NCBI GenBank assembly: GCA_963705635.1
Contig: CAVPKH010000004.1
Coordinates: 186,001-250,000, forward strand
Source: VRUE01 sp963705635
GTDB taxonomy: Bacteria > Actinomycetota > Thermoleophilia > Solirubrobacterales > 70-9
Direction: 5' to 3'
DNA length: 64,000 bases
Shown here: in pieces, positions 8,847-17,209 of the stretch
How positions within the stretch are numbered: position 1 is the stretch's first letter
Layout of the letters: each line of letters starts with the position of its first letter
Program-made: the position numbers and the translations under genes
The notes under the pieces: model-generated
The model's database searches: none
What the model was told of the DNA's origin: nothing
Seen by the model: the letters and a program-made list of their open reading frames with translations, nothing else

Positions 8847-10015
8847 GCCCAGGCGCGTCGCGGCTCCACCACCTCGACGCGCTGCGGGCGCTGACGATGT
8901 TCCTGATCCTGCCCGCCCACGCCCTCACCTTGATCAGCCTGCAGCGGGGTGGCTGGAACGACCTGGAGGCGTCTGTGTTCTGGGCGATCCACGTATTTCG
9001 ACTGCCGCTCTTCTTCCTCGTCGCGGGCTTCTTTGCCGCCCTGCTCCTCGACTCGCGGGGGCTCGCCGACCTCCTCCGCAACCGTGCGATCCGGATCGGC
9101 GTCCCGCTCGTGCTCGGAGTCCTCACCGTCGCACCGCTGCTGTCGCTCTGCCTGCACGCGGCTTCCGGCGGGACCTTCAGGCCGGACGAGACGGCGCTTT
9201 CCACCTTCACCGCCCCTCGACCCTCCTACCTCTGGTTTCTCTGGTACCTGATGCTTCTCTATGCCGGTGCGCTCGGGCTCAGGAGCATGGTGGGAAGCCA
9301 GGGGGCCGCAATAGCGGCGTTGCGCGGCGCCGGAGCATGGCTGCTCTCGCACCGGATCGGACCGGTCCTGCTCGCGGTACCCACCGCTGCCTTGCTCTAC
9401 CGGCAGCCGACCTGGATGGCTGGCACTCCACCGGACAGCTTCATGCCAGACCCTGATCTGCTCGCCTACTACGCGGTCTTCTTCGCCTGCGGCTGGACGA
9501 TCTTCGCCACGCCGGGCCTGCGCGATTCGATCGAGCTGAAACCCTGGCGGTACGTGGCGCTCGCCGCGCTGGCGCTGCCGACAGCCCTGGCGCTCTACTT
9601 GATGCAAAGCGAGCCGTCGATCGGCGAGGGTCGCTGGTTTCACATCCTCGCTCTGCTGCTGCTTTCGGTCGCCACCTGGTCGATGACCCTCGGGTTGCTG
9701 GGAATCTCCCGGCGCTTCCTCAAGGCGCACAACCCGAGGCTGCGCTACCTGGCCGACACCTCCTATTGGATCTACCTCAGCCACCTCTTGCCGATGGCCG
9801 CCCTTGCAGCTCTGATCCTCGGCCTGAACATCCCCGACGGCCTCCGCTTCGCGCTGCTGATCGCCGCGACCCTCAGCCTGGTCTACCCAGCCTACGGCGC
9901 CTTCGTCCGCCACTCGGCGATCGGCCGTGTCCTCCATGGCCCACGATCGCGCTCCGAGCAGCGATCTCGCAAGCGCGTCACTCGGCCAGCAGTGGCAGCA
10001 GGGCCCCGAGCTTGA
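8843..10015 (+). CDS. OpgC/MdoC-like membrane acyltransferase
   Basis: 390-residue polytopic membrane protein of the acyltransferase-3 group. It opens with HHLDALRALTMFLILPAHAL, the LDALRA and His signature of this family, and has about ten hydrophobic helices. FRLPLFFLVAGFFAALLL and YWIYLSHLLPMAALA are typical of the MdoC/OpgC branch, which decorates glycans with acyl or succinyl groups. The target glycan is unknown. It is translationally coupled to menD but has no evident role in quinone synthesis. Its 3-prime end overlaps convergent menF by 38 bases. Confidence 0.75.
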   Translation: MSPGASRLHHLDALRALTMFLILPAHALTLISLQRGGWNDLEASVFWAIHVFRLPLFFLVAGFFAALLLDSRGLADLLRNRAIRIGVPLVLGVLTVAPLLSLCLHAASGGTFRPDETALSTFTAPRPSYLWFLWYLMLLYAGALGLRSMVGSQGAAIAALRGAGAWLLSHRIGPVLLAVPTAALLYRQPTWMAGTPPDSFMPDPDLLAYYAVFFACGWTIFATPGLRDSIELKPWRYVALAALALPTALALYLMQSEPSIGEGRWFHILALLLLSVATWSMTLGLLGISRRFLKAHNPRLRYLADTSYWIYLSHLLPMAALAALILGLNIPDGLRFALLIAATLSLVYPAYGAFVRHSAIGRVLHGPRSRSEQRSRKRVTRPAVAAGPRA

Positions 10016-11369
10016 TCTCGGTCTCGGCCAGCTCCGCTGCCGGGTCGGAGCCGGCGACAACGCCGACCCCGGCGTAGAGACGAGCCTCGCGGTCGCGGAG
10101 CAGGCCGCTGCGCAGGGCGACGCAGAACTCGCCGTCCTCGGTCGCGTCCATCCAGCCGACCGGGCCGGCATACCAGCCCCGATCCATCTGCTCGAGCTCG
10201 TCGATCGCCGCCCCCGCGGCCGGCCAGGGCTCGCCGCCAACGGCCGGGGTCGGGTGCAGCATGCCGGCCAGCTCGACCGCCGAGCGCGGCTCGGCCAGCT
10301 GGGCGACCACGGGCGTCGCCAGGTGCTGGATGTTTGCCACCTTGACTATCTCCGGCTCGGCCCCCGCCTCGACCCAAACCGCGTGCGGGCGCAGGGCGCG
10401 GGCGATGCGCTCGGCGACGATCGCGTGCTCGCGGCGGTCCTTGTCGCTGCGCAGAAGCTGCTCTCCCAGGTGATCGTCGACGGCGGGGTCGGAGCTGCGA
10501 CGGGTCGAGCCGGCAAGGGCGACGGTGGAGACGCTCGCCCCCGAGCGGCGCAGCAGCAGCTCGGGGCTGGCGCCGATGAAGGCGGCCTCGGGAGTGCCGC
10601 AGCAAAAGCAGAAGCAGGAGGAGAACTGCTCGCGCATTGCACCGAAGAGAGCGGCGGGATCATGGGCGGCGCCGGCGCTGACCAGCACCTCGCGAGCCAG
10701 CACCACCTTCGACATCTCCCCCGCGCCGATTCGCTCGGTCGCGGCCGCGATCATGCGCTCGAAGGCGCCTGGCGGGCGGGCGCTGGTTATCTCCACCCGC
10801 GAGGTCGGATGGGGGTCGAGCAGCGGCAACGGATCGGTGCGCAGGCCGGCCAGCCGGGCCTCCAGGGCCGCGGCCTTCTCCTCGGGATCGTCCCCGGGAC
10901 GAACCACGGCATTGAGGGTGAGGAAAGTGTCCCCACCGCTGCGGCAGATCGAGAGCTCCGGCAGCACCAACGAAGCCGGCGCAAGCGAGGCCCAGGCCGA
11001 GGTGCCACCGCCATCCGGGTCAAAGGCGAAGCCACCGACCCAGACTGCCCCCGCCCCCGCTGGGAGCCCGGGGGGCTCGTCAACGATCGCCTCGCCGCCG
11101 CCCAGGCACTCGCCGGCGACGTCGCGAAAGCGAGTCCGGCCACGCGAGCTCGCCTCATGCGCGACGCCAAGCGCGGCCAGCGCGAACTCGCGGTCGGGCT
11201 GCTCCCAGCAGAACCAGCGGTCCGAGGCCAGCCGCGAGGCGAAGATCGCCGCGCAGGGGTCGATCCCCTCCACGGGCGCAGTAACGCTGACTTTCGTTCG
11301 CCGCCCCCGAGCAGCGGCTCGCTCGACGCTTTCGCTCAGCCTGCTGAGAAGGGACTCAGTCGGCACCAC
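9978..11369 (-). CDS. menF: Isochorismate synthase
   Basis: Chorismate-binding enzyme isomerising chorismate to isochorismate, feeding MenD. 463 residues, GTG start at 11369 lying inside the last codons of ilvH (14-base overlap). Typical segments are GAGEMSKVVLAREV, FIGASPELLLRR, LAGSTRR, LLRSDKDRREHAIV, QHLATPVVA, LHPTPAVGGEP and GWYAGPVGWMDATEDGEFCVALRS. The HPTPAVGG-x-P block is the hallmark of isochorismate rather than anthranilate synthases. Location after ilvBH suggests it is transcribed with branched-chain genes, away from the other men genes. Confidence 0.94.
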   Translation of the reverse strand: MVPTESLLSRLSESVERAAARGRRTKVSVTAPVEGIDPCAAIFASRLASDRWFCWEQPDREFALAALGVAHEASSRGRTRFRDVAGECLGGGEAIVDEPPGLPAGAGAVWVGGFAFDPDGGGTSAWASLAPASLVLPELSICRSGGDTFLTLNAVVRPGDDPEEKAAALEARLAGLRTDPLPLLDPHPTSRVEITSARPPGAFERMIAAATERIGAGEMSKVVLAREVLVSAGAAHDPAALFGAMREQFSSCFCFCCGTPEAAFIGASPELLLRRSGASVSTVALAGSTRRSSDPAVDDHLGEQLLRSDKDRREHAIVAERIARALRPHAVWVEAGAEPEIVKVANIQHLATPVVAQLAEPRSAVELAGMLHPTPAVGGEPWPAAGAAIDELEQMDRGWYAGPVGWMDATEDGEFCVALRSGLLRDREARLYAGVGVVAGSDPAAELAETEIKLGALLPLLAE

Positions 11370-11901
11370 GGGCTATGGCGATCTCGCCCGTGCGGACCAT
11401 CTCTATGAGGCCGTGGGGGCGGATCATGCGCTCGAAGGCCTCGATCTTGTCGGCGGAGCCGGTCACCTCGATCGTCATCGAGCGGCGCGAGACGTCGACG
11501 ATCTTGGCCCGGAAGATCTCGGCGAACTGGATGATCTCGGCCCGGTTCTCGACCGCCGAGGAGACTTTGAACATCGCCATCTCGCGGGCGACCGTCTCCT
11601 CCGGCTCCATGTCGCGGATCTTCAGCACGTTGACCAGCTTGTGCAGCTGCTTGGTCACCTGGTCGATCGGGTGGACGGCGCCGTCGAGGGTGAGGGTGAT
11701 GCGGGAGATGCTGGGATCGTCGGTCGGGCCGACCGCGAGCGTGTCGATGTTGAAGCCGCGCCGCGAGAAGAGGCCCGCCGTCCGCGCCAGCACGCCCGGC
11801 TTGTTCTCGACCAGGATCGAGAGGATGTGTTTGCGCCCGCTGAGCTGCCCCGGCACCCGCAGCTCCTCGAGTTTCACGACTTGGGGCGTGCCTGCCTCCA
11901 T
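11356..11901 (-). CDS. ilvH: Acetolactate synthase small (regulatory) subunit
   Basis: Regulatory partner of IlvB; its ACT domain binds valine and activates and feedback-inhibits the catalytic subunit. The ACT domain opens with HILSILVENKPGVLARTAGLFSRRGFNIDTLAVG and the second half carries KVVDVSRRSMTIEVTG-like sequence. I chose ATG 11901 (181 residues) because GGTGGAG lies just upstream. The longer reading to a TTG at 11976 would translate part of a dispersed repeat and has no family similarity. The start of menF overlaps the stop. Confidence 0.93.
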   Translation of the reverse strand: MEAGTPQVVKLEELRVPGQLSGRKHILSILVENKPGVLARTAGLFSRRGFNIDTLAVGPTDDPSISRITLTLDGAVHPIDQVTKQLHKLVNVLKIRDMEPEETVAREMAMFKVSSAVENRAEIIQFAEIFRAKIVDVSRRSMTIEVTGSADKIEAFERMIRPHGLIEMVRTGEIAIARGAD

Positions 11902-11931
11902 CAGCTCCACCCCGCCGATGGCGTGCGTGAC

Positions 11932-12003
11932 CAAGCAGATCGAGGATGCAGGGAGCGCCGCGTGCTCTGCACGCAAGCGACCGAAGACGAAGATATGCGC
12001 CGT
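11932..12003 (-). repeat. Dispersed ~72 bp repeat, copy D (ilvB-ilvH gap)
   Basis: About 72 bases that align along their whole length with 45511-45583, with roughly four in five positions identical by eye. The invariant centre includes GCACGCAAGCGACCGA and an internal hairpin GTGC-TCT/TCC-GCAC embedded in a longer GCGTGC/GCACGC stem. It fills most of the gap between the ilvB stop and the ilvH start. Both copies lie on the minus strand relative to their flanking genes. Confidence 0.7.
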
Positions 12004-12016
12004 GTCACGCGCGTCA

Positions 12017-13696
12017 TCAGCCCACCATGTCCCTGGCGGCGGCGCCGGCCGGGATCATCGGGAAGCAGTTCTCCTCGGGCGAGACGCGCACGTCGAGCAG
12101 CACCGGGCCGTCGGTCTCCAGCGCCGTCGTCATCGTCTCTTCGAGGTCGGCGGCGTCCTCGCAGCGCAGGCCGGTGGCGCCGAAGGCCTCGGCGAGCTTG
12201 ACCCAGTCCGGGCTCGGGCCCATCTCGACCGAGCTGTAGCGGCGGTCCCAGAAGAGCTCCTGCCACTGGCGGACCATGCCCATGTAGCCGTTGTTCATCA
12301 GGAAGACCTTGACCGGGATGTCCTGGGAGACGCAGGTCGCCAGCTCCTGGCAGTTCATGATCAGGCTGCCGTCGCCGGCGAGGCAGACGACCGCCTCGTC
12401 GGGGCAGGCGACCTTGGCGCCGACCGCAGCCGGGAGGCCGAAGCCCATCGTGCCGAGACCGCCGGAATTGATCCAGCGGCGGGGCCTCTCGAAGCCGTAG
12501 TACTGCGCCGCCCACATCTGGTGCTGGCCGACGTCGGAGGTGATGATCGCGTCGCCCTGGGTCGCCCGGTGCATCGCCTCGATCATGAACTGGGGCTTGA
12601 TCTCGCCGTCCACGCCCTCGTCGTAGCGCAGCGGGAACTCGTCCTGCCAGGCCTTGATCTGCTTCCACCAACCGTCGAGCCGCGAGGAATCGGTCTGCAG
12701 GGCGCGGTACTCGCGGGTCAGCTCCGGCAGCACCAGCTTGGCGTCGCCGACGATCGGGATGTGAGCGGGGACGTTCTTGGAGATCTCCGCCGGGTCGACG
12801 TCGATGTGGATGAACTTGGCGTGCGGCGCGAACTCGGAGAGTTTGCCGGTGATGCGATCGTCGAAGCGGGCGCCGATCGCGACGATCAGGTCGGCCTCGT
12901 CCATCGCGTAGTTGGCGGCGCGGGTGCCGTGCATGCCCAGCATGCCCAGCCACTGATCGCCGGACGCGGGGTAGGCGCCGAGGCCCATCAGGGTCGAGGT
13001 GATCGGGAAGCGGTCGGCGGCGACCAGCTCGCGCAGCTCCTCGGAGGCGTTGGCGTTGACCACGCCGCCGCCGCTGTAGAGGATCGGCTTGCGGGCATTG
13101 GCAATCGCCTTGGCGGCGATGCGGATCTGCTTGATGTTGCCGCCGTGCGGGGGTTTGTAGCCCGCCAGCTCGACCGGCTCGGTGCGCGGCGCGTAGTCGA
13201 TGTCGGCGCGCGAGAGGTCCTGGGGGATGTCGAGCAGCACCGGCCCCGGGCGCCCGGTCGAGGCGACGTGGAAGGCCTCGTGGACGTACTCGGGGATGTG
13301 GCGCGGGTCGGTGGCCTGGAAGGAGTGCTTGACGAAGGGCAGCGTCGCGCCGAGGATGTCGGCCTCCTGGAAGCCGTCGGTGCCGATCAGCTCGGTGCGC
13401 ACCTGGCCGGTGATGAAGACGGTCGGCACCGAGTCCAGCATCGCGTCGGCGATCGCCGTGACCAGGTTGGTCGCGCCGGGCCCGGAGGTGGCAAAGGCGA
13501 CGCCGACTTTGCCCGACGCCTTGGCGTAACCCTCGGCGGCATGTCCTCCGCCCTGCTCGTGGCGCACCTGGATATGGCGGAAGTCCGCATCGACAAGCGC
13601 GTCATAGGTAGGCAGATTCGCCCCACCGGGAATCCCGAAGACGTGCTCCACGCCCTCGGCCTTGAGGCTCTGCATCAATGCATCTGCTGCTCTCAT
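12017..13696 (-). CDS. ilvB: Acetolactate synthase large (catalytic) subunit
   Basis: ThDP- and FAD-dependent enzyme that condenses two pyruvates, or pyruvate and 2-oxobutyrate, at the entry to branched-chain amino acid synthesis. 559 residues. Seen are GIPGGANLPTYDAL, RHEQGGGHAAEGYAKASG with the catalytic Glu, FATSGPGATNLVTAIADA, and the ThDP/Mg motif GDGSLIMNCQEL followed by VFLMNNGYMGMVRQWQ. The start is the first ATG at 13696. The 170-base leader before it contains repeat F, and I saw no leader peptide rich in branched-chain codons. Confidence 0.96.
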   Translation of the reverse strand: MRAADALMQSLKAEGVEHVFGIPGGANLPTYDALVDADFRHIQVRHEQGGGHAAEGYAKASGKVGVAFATSGPGATNLVTAIADAMLDSVPTVFITGQVRTELIGTDGFQEADILGATLPFVKHSFQATDPRHIPEYVHEAFHVASTGRPGPVLLDIPQDLSRADIDYAPRTEPVELAGYKPPHGGNIKQIRIAAKAIANARKPILYSGGGVVNANASEELRELVAADRFPITSTLMGLGAYPASGDQWLGMLGMHGTRAANYAMDEADLIVAIGARFDDRITGKLSEFAPHAKFIHIDVDPAEISKNVPAHIPIVGDAKLVLPELTREYRALQTDSSRLDGWWKQIKAWQDEFPLRYDEGVDGEIKPQFMIEAMHRATQGDAIITSDVGQHQMWAAQYYGFERPRRWINSGGLGTMGFGLPAAVGAKVACPDEAVVCLAGDGSLIMNCQELATCVSQDIPVKVFLMNNGYMGMVRQWQELFWDRRYSSVEMGPSPDWVKLAEAFGATGLRCEDAADLEETMTTALETDGPVLLDVRVSPEENCFPMIPAGAAARDMVG

Positions 13697-13760
13697 CGTG
13701 AGGCGATGCTACCAGCGAGACTATGCCTGCCGACCGGGGGTTTTAGGGCCCGCCAGATCC

Positions 13761-13869
13761 GTTGCTCGCGGGGGGTGGCGCGGATTTGGGGGACCACCCC
13801 GAGGAGGCGGCGCAGGCGCCCCCGCAGCGGGTGGTGGTGCCAGATCGGTGACAGGACCCGCCGCGCCTA
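13761..13869 (-). repeat. Dispersed ~100 bp repeat, copy F (upstream of ilvB)
   Basis: The 37 bases at 13833-13869 are identical to 39535-39571, 25.7 kb away. Similarity continues weakly for another 60-70 bases (GTT-CTCGCGGGGGTGGC and GATTTG/GATCTG blocks). On the minus strand the repeat begins with the TAG stop codon of sqdB itself. It contains a possible GGGGTGG/CCACCCC stem. It lies between sqdB and ilvB. Confidence 0.75.
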
Positions 13870-15036
13870 CAACTTCACGGGCGCGCCAGGATCCCAGCGC
13901 GTCCGCGGATCGATCGAACCCTCGATCACGCGCCCCTTGTAGCGCTCGATCGTGTGGATCATCGACTCGACCAGCTCCTCGCCGAGCAGGGTCGGCTCGA
14001 GGCCGAGGTCGAGCAGCTTGGTGTGGATTGCGTTGTAGTAGTGCTGCTCCTTCTCGACCCGCGGGTTCTCGACGTGCTGGACCTCGACCGCGTAGCCGAG
14101 GTGCTCGGCCGCGTGCTTGACTAGGCCCGCCAGCTCGATCACCGAGAACTGCTCGGTGAACTGGTTGAAGACGCGGAACTCGCTGCGCTCGGCCGGATTC
14201 GTCATCGCCAGTTCCACGCAGGCGAGCGTGTCGCGGATGTTGAGGAAGCCACGCGTCTGCGTGCCGGCGCCATAGACGGTGAGCGGATGACCGATCACGG
14301 CCTGCAGGCAGAAGCGATTGAGCACGGTGCCAAAGACCTCGTCGTAGTCGAAGCGGGTGATCAGGCGCTCGTCGCGGCCGCTCTCCTCGGTCTCGATCCC
14401 GTAGACGACGCCCTGGTTGAGGTCGGTGGCGCGCAGGCCCCAGGTGCGGCAGGCGAAGTGGATGTTGGTCGAGTCGTGGACCTTCGAGCAGTGGTACAGC
14501 GAGGCCGGCAGCTTCGGGAAAGGCAGCGTGTCCCTGCGCCCCTTGTGCTCGATCTCGATGTAGCCCTCCTCGATGTCGATCTCGGGCTGGCCGTACTCGC
14601 CCATCGTGCCGAGCTTGACCAGGTGGCAGTCGGGGACGTGGTCGCGGATCGCGAAGAGCAGGTTGAGGTTGCCGATCACGTTCGCGTACTGGGTCTCGAC
14701 CGCCTTCTCGCGCGAGGCCATCGAGTAAGGGGCGGAAGCCTGCTGGCCGTAGTGGACGACGGCTTCCGGGCGCATCTCGGCGACGACGCCGTCGAGGAAG
14801 TCACCGTCCTGGACCGGCCCGACGAAGCTGCGGATCTCCTCGCCCGAGAGCTCCTTCCAGGCGGCGATGCGCTGGTCGAGGCCGGCGATCGGCGTCAGCG
14901 AGCCGGTGCCGGCCTCCTCGTGCCAGCGGCGGCGGGAAAAGTCGTCGACGACCGCAACCTCGTGACCGCGAGCCGAGAACCTCAGAGCAGTCGGCCAGCC
15001 CAGGTAGCCGTCGCCCCCAAGGATGAGGACGCGCAT
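13867..15036 (-). CDS. sqdB: UDP-sulfoquinovose synthase
   Basis: NAD-dependent SDR enzyme converting UDP-glucose and sulfite to UDP-sulfoquinovose, the head-group donor of sulfoquinovosyl lipids or glycans. 389 residues from ATG 15036; a longer reading adds 19 low-similarity residues. Strong family signatures are ILGGDGYLGWPTALRFSARG, LTPIAGLDQRIAAWK, HYGQQASAPYSM, HLVKLGTMGEYGQPEIDIEE, YHCSKVHDS with the catalytic Tyr-x3-Lys, RATDLNQGVVYGIETEE, and FRVFNQFTEQFSV. These match plant and cyanobacterial SQD1/SqdB far beyond general epimerases. No SqdX-type glycosyltransferase is obvious beside it. Divergent from the neighbouring glycosyltransferase gene. Confidence 0.92.
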   Translation of the reverse strand: MRVLILGGDGYLGWPTALRFSARGHEVAVVDDFSRRRWHEEAGTGSLTPIAGLDQRIAAWKELSGEEIRSFVGPVQDGDFLDGVVAEMRPEAVVHYGQQASAPYSMASREKAVETQYANVIGNLNLLFAIRDHVPDCHLVKLGTMGEYGQPEIDIEEGYIEIEHKGRRDTLPFPKLPASLYHCSKVHDSTNIHFACRTWGLRATDLNQGVVYGIETEESGRDERLITRFDYDEVFGTVLNRFCLQAVIGHPLTVYGAGTQTRGFLNIRDTLACVELAMTNPAERSEFRVFNQFTEQFSVIELAGLVKHAAEHLGYAVEVQHVENPRVEKEQHYYNAIHTKLLDLGLEPTLLGEELVESMIHTIERYKGRVIEGSIDPRTRWDPGAPVKL

Positions 15037-15100
15037 AGGTCGCGGCAGCGTACCGAAGTCACCGGCCTGGAGGGCCTCGCCGCGGACATACACTGCCGCC

Positions 15101-16423
15101 GTGACAGAGCGCTTCCAGAGAGCCTTTGGGGGGCGCGGGCGGGCGCTGATCGTGATCGCGCTCTTCGCTTTGGGCCTGGGGCTGCGCCTGGACTTCGCGA
15201 TCCAGGCTCCGCAGCACCCGGTCGACGACGCCGACGCCTACGCGCGCATCGCCCGCGCGCTCTACAAGGGAGAGGGCTTCACCCAGGGGGACGGGCCCGG
15301 CTACCGCCACCTGCAGTCGGCGTCGAACTACTCCCCCGGCCTGCCGCTGCTGGTCGGCGGCCTCTATGAGGTTCGCGGCGGCGCCGACGAAACCGCGGCC
15401 CGGATCGTCCTCGCCCTGCTCAGCTCGCTCGCCGTCCCCTTCGCCTTCCTCCTCGGCAATCGCCTCGGCGGCCCGACGGCTGGGCTGATCGCGGCGGCGC
15501 CGACGGCGATCTACCCGGCGCTGCTCGAGTACAGCGGCATGCTGATGGCGGAGCCGCTGGGGTCGGCGCTGCTCGCCGGCACGATCCTGGCCTTCCTCTG
15601 GGCCTGCGGCGATTCGCGTCGCTGGCCCTGGGCGTGCACCGGCCTGCTGATCGGGGCGCTGGTGATGCTGCGGCCCGAGTACGTCGTCCTGATCGCGCTG
15701 CTGCCGGCGATCGCGCTGCTGCGCCTGCGCGGCCGGAAGGGCTTCGAGCCGAGGTCCCTGGCCCGGCCCGCCCTGATGGCGGCCTGCGCCTGCCTCGTCG
15801 TGCTGCCCTGGACGATCCGCAACTTCGTCTTCTTCGACCGCCTGGTGCCGATCTCGACCGGCGGCGGGCAGGTCCTCTACGAGGGCAGCTACATACCCGC
15901 CGGGCCCGATCCGGAACGGATCGGGCCGGTGCTGCTGGCCCGCTATCCGTGGATCCGGCGCGAGCTGGGCCCGCAGCCCGGACCGATCTACCGCGGCCAG
16001 GCCGTGGCGCTGCTCGCCGCCCGCCGCCACCCCGGCGAGGACACCGACAAGGCGCTGCAGGGGATGGCCGTGGACGCCTACCTCGACGCCGCCACCGAAA
16101 AGCCCCTGACCCTCGCCGGCTTCCTCGCCGGCAAGGCCTGGCTGGCCTGGACCGACCCCGCCCGCAGCGTGATGCGGCTGCCGCTGTGGCGCGGCATGCA
16201 GCTGCTGCTCCTCGTCGCGGCCGCGATCGGGCTCGCCGTCGGCCTGGCGCGGCGCAGCTTCGAGGCGATCGTCTTCGCGGCCCTGATCGCCCTCGTCACG
16301 GTGATCCAGGCGATCTTCATCGCCTCGCCCCGCCGCACCCTGCTGCTCCTGCCCGAGCTCGCGGCCCTGGCCGGGCTCGGGCTGACCTGGTGCGCAGCCC
16401 GAGCGCGAGGGCTCAGAGCCTGA
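15101..16423 (+). CDS. PMT/ArnT-like membrane glycosyltransferase (paralogue 1)
   Basis: 440-residue polytopic protein with about ten hydrophobic helices; GTG start at 15101. The first periplasmic loop carries DDADAYARIARALYKGEGF, with the Asp pair typical of GT-C polyprenyl-phosphate sugar transferases (GT39/GT83 type). GRPEY-like RPEYVVLIAL and the loop ISTGGGQVLYEGSYIPAG follow. It is clearly related to the protein at 17210-18562, sharing PWTIRN and VPISTGGG. Expected to move a sugar from a lipid carrier onto a surface acceptor outside the membrane. Sugar and acceptor are unknown. Confidence 0.75.
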   Translation: MTERFQRAFGGRGRALIVIALFALGLGLRLDFAIQAPQHPVDDADAYARIARALYKGEGFTQGDGPGYRHLQSASNYSPGLPLLVGGLYEVRGGADETAARIVLALLSSLAVPFAFLLGNRLGGPTAGLIAAAPTAIYPALLEYSGMLMAEPLGSALLAGTILAFLWACGDSRRWPWACTGLLIGALVMLRPEYVVLIALLPAIALLRLRGRKGFEPRSLARPALMAACACLVVLPWTIRNFVFFDRLVPISTGGGQVLYEGSYIPAGPDPERIGPVLLARYPWIRRELGPQPGPIYRGQAVALLAARRHPGEDTDKALQGMAVDAYLDAATEKPLTLAGFLAGKAWLAWTDPARSVMRLPLWRGMQLLLLVAAAIGLAVGLARRSFEAIVFAALIALVTVIQAIFIASPRRTLLLLPELAALAGLGLTWCAARARGLRA

Positions 16424-17108
16424 AGGTCGGGCGGCCGCCTTCCCAGAAGAGGTCGGACAGGGCTCCCGCGTCAACGTAATAGGAGAATTCGCCGCGCAAG
16501 GAGCCGAGGTTGAAGGTCGCGTTGCCGCCTTTGTCGGGCTTCCTCGGCTTGACCCCGGAGAGCTCATAGCCGTAGGAGTCGAGGACGTAGATCTTCAGCG
16601 GCTGACTGGTTCCCTTGACGGTGATGCGAACCCGGCCGCCGCCGAGCTTCTTCAGCTTCGTCGCCAGCTGCAGCGATACCTGGGCTTCGGCCACCGTCGC
16701 GGAAACGCCGAGCGCGGCGTCGGCGACGGTTTCGAACTTGACGTTGAAGCGGGTCGTGGTCTTGACCGGCAGGGAGAAGGCGCCGTCAGCGCCGGCGACG
16801 ATCGTCTGGGTCGACTCGGGCTTCAGGTGGAAGGACCCGTCCGCGGCAGGGGTCCAGGAGATCAGGGTGGCCGTGACCTTTGCCGCGACCGGTTGACCTG
16901 AATCGTTGCGGACCGTGCCGGTCACGGCCCTGGCCTTGCCGGGGGCGGCGGCGCAGAGGACGGTGCCGGCGCTGTCGGCGTTGCGCGGGCCCTTGCCGCC
17001 GCACTTGAGCTTCAGCTCGGACGCGCTCGCCGTCGTGACCAGGAGGAGGAGCGCAAGCGCGCCGACGGAAACGACGATTGCGGCACGGGCGAGGGGTCTG
17101 CGGTTCAT
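16413..17108 (-). CDS. Secreted protein of unknown function
   Basis: 231 residues with a clear signal peptide (NRRPLARAAIVVSVGALALLLLVTTASAS, cleavage near residue 30). The mature part begins ELKLKCGGKGPRNADSAGTV and reads as beta-rich immunoglobulin-like sequence (GTVRNDSGQPVAAKVTATLI, then FSLPVKTTTRFNVKFETV). It resembles carboxypeptidase-regulatory or transthyretin-like surface domains, but I cannot name a family. It sits convergent to one glycosyltransferase (11-base overlap) and divergent from the other, so a surface role is likely. Confidence 0.7.
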   Translation of the reverse strand: MNRRPLARAAIVVSVGALALLLLVTTASASELKLKCGGKGPRNADSAGTVLCAAAPGKARAVTGTVRNDSGQPVAAKVTATLISWTPAADGSFHLKPESTQTIVAGADGAFSLPVKTTTRFNVKFETVADAALGVSATVAEAQVSLQLATKLKKLGGGRVRITVKGTSQPLKIYVLDSYGYELSGVKPRKPDKGGNATFNLGSLRGEFSYYVDAGALSDLFWEGGRPTFRL

Positions 17109-17209
17109 CTCTGCGGTTCTCCTTCTGAGGCTGGGACGAGATTCGGGGTGCGGCAGCTTAGTGCGGCCGGGCGCTCGAAACCGTTCACGCCCGGATAGCC
17201 TGAGCCGCC

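Noticed and set aside
11902..11976. Longer ilvH start at TTG 11976
   Set aside because: It would translate part of dispersed repeat D; ATG 11901 has a good ribosome binding site and the family length.
13697..13760. Leader-peptide attenuator for ilvB
   Set aside because: No short ORF rich in Val, Leu or Ile codons and no T-tailed hairpin could be found in the leader; the repeat F sequence dominates it.
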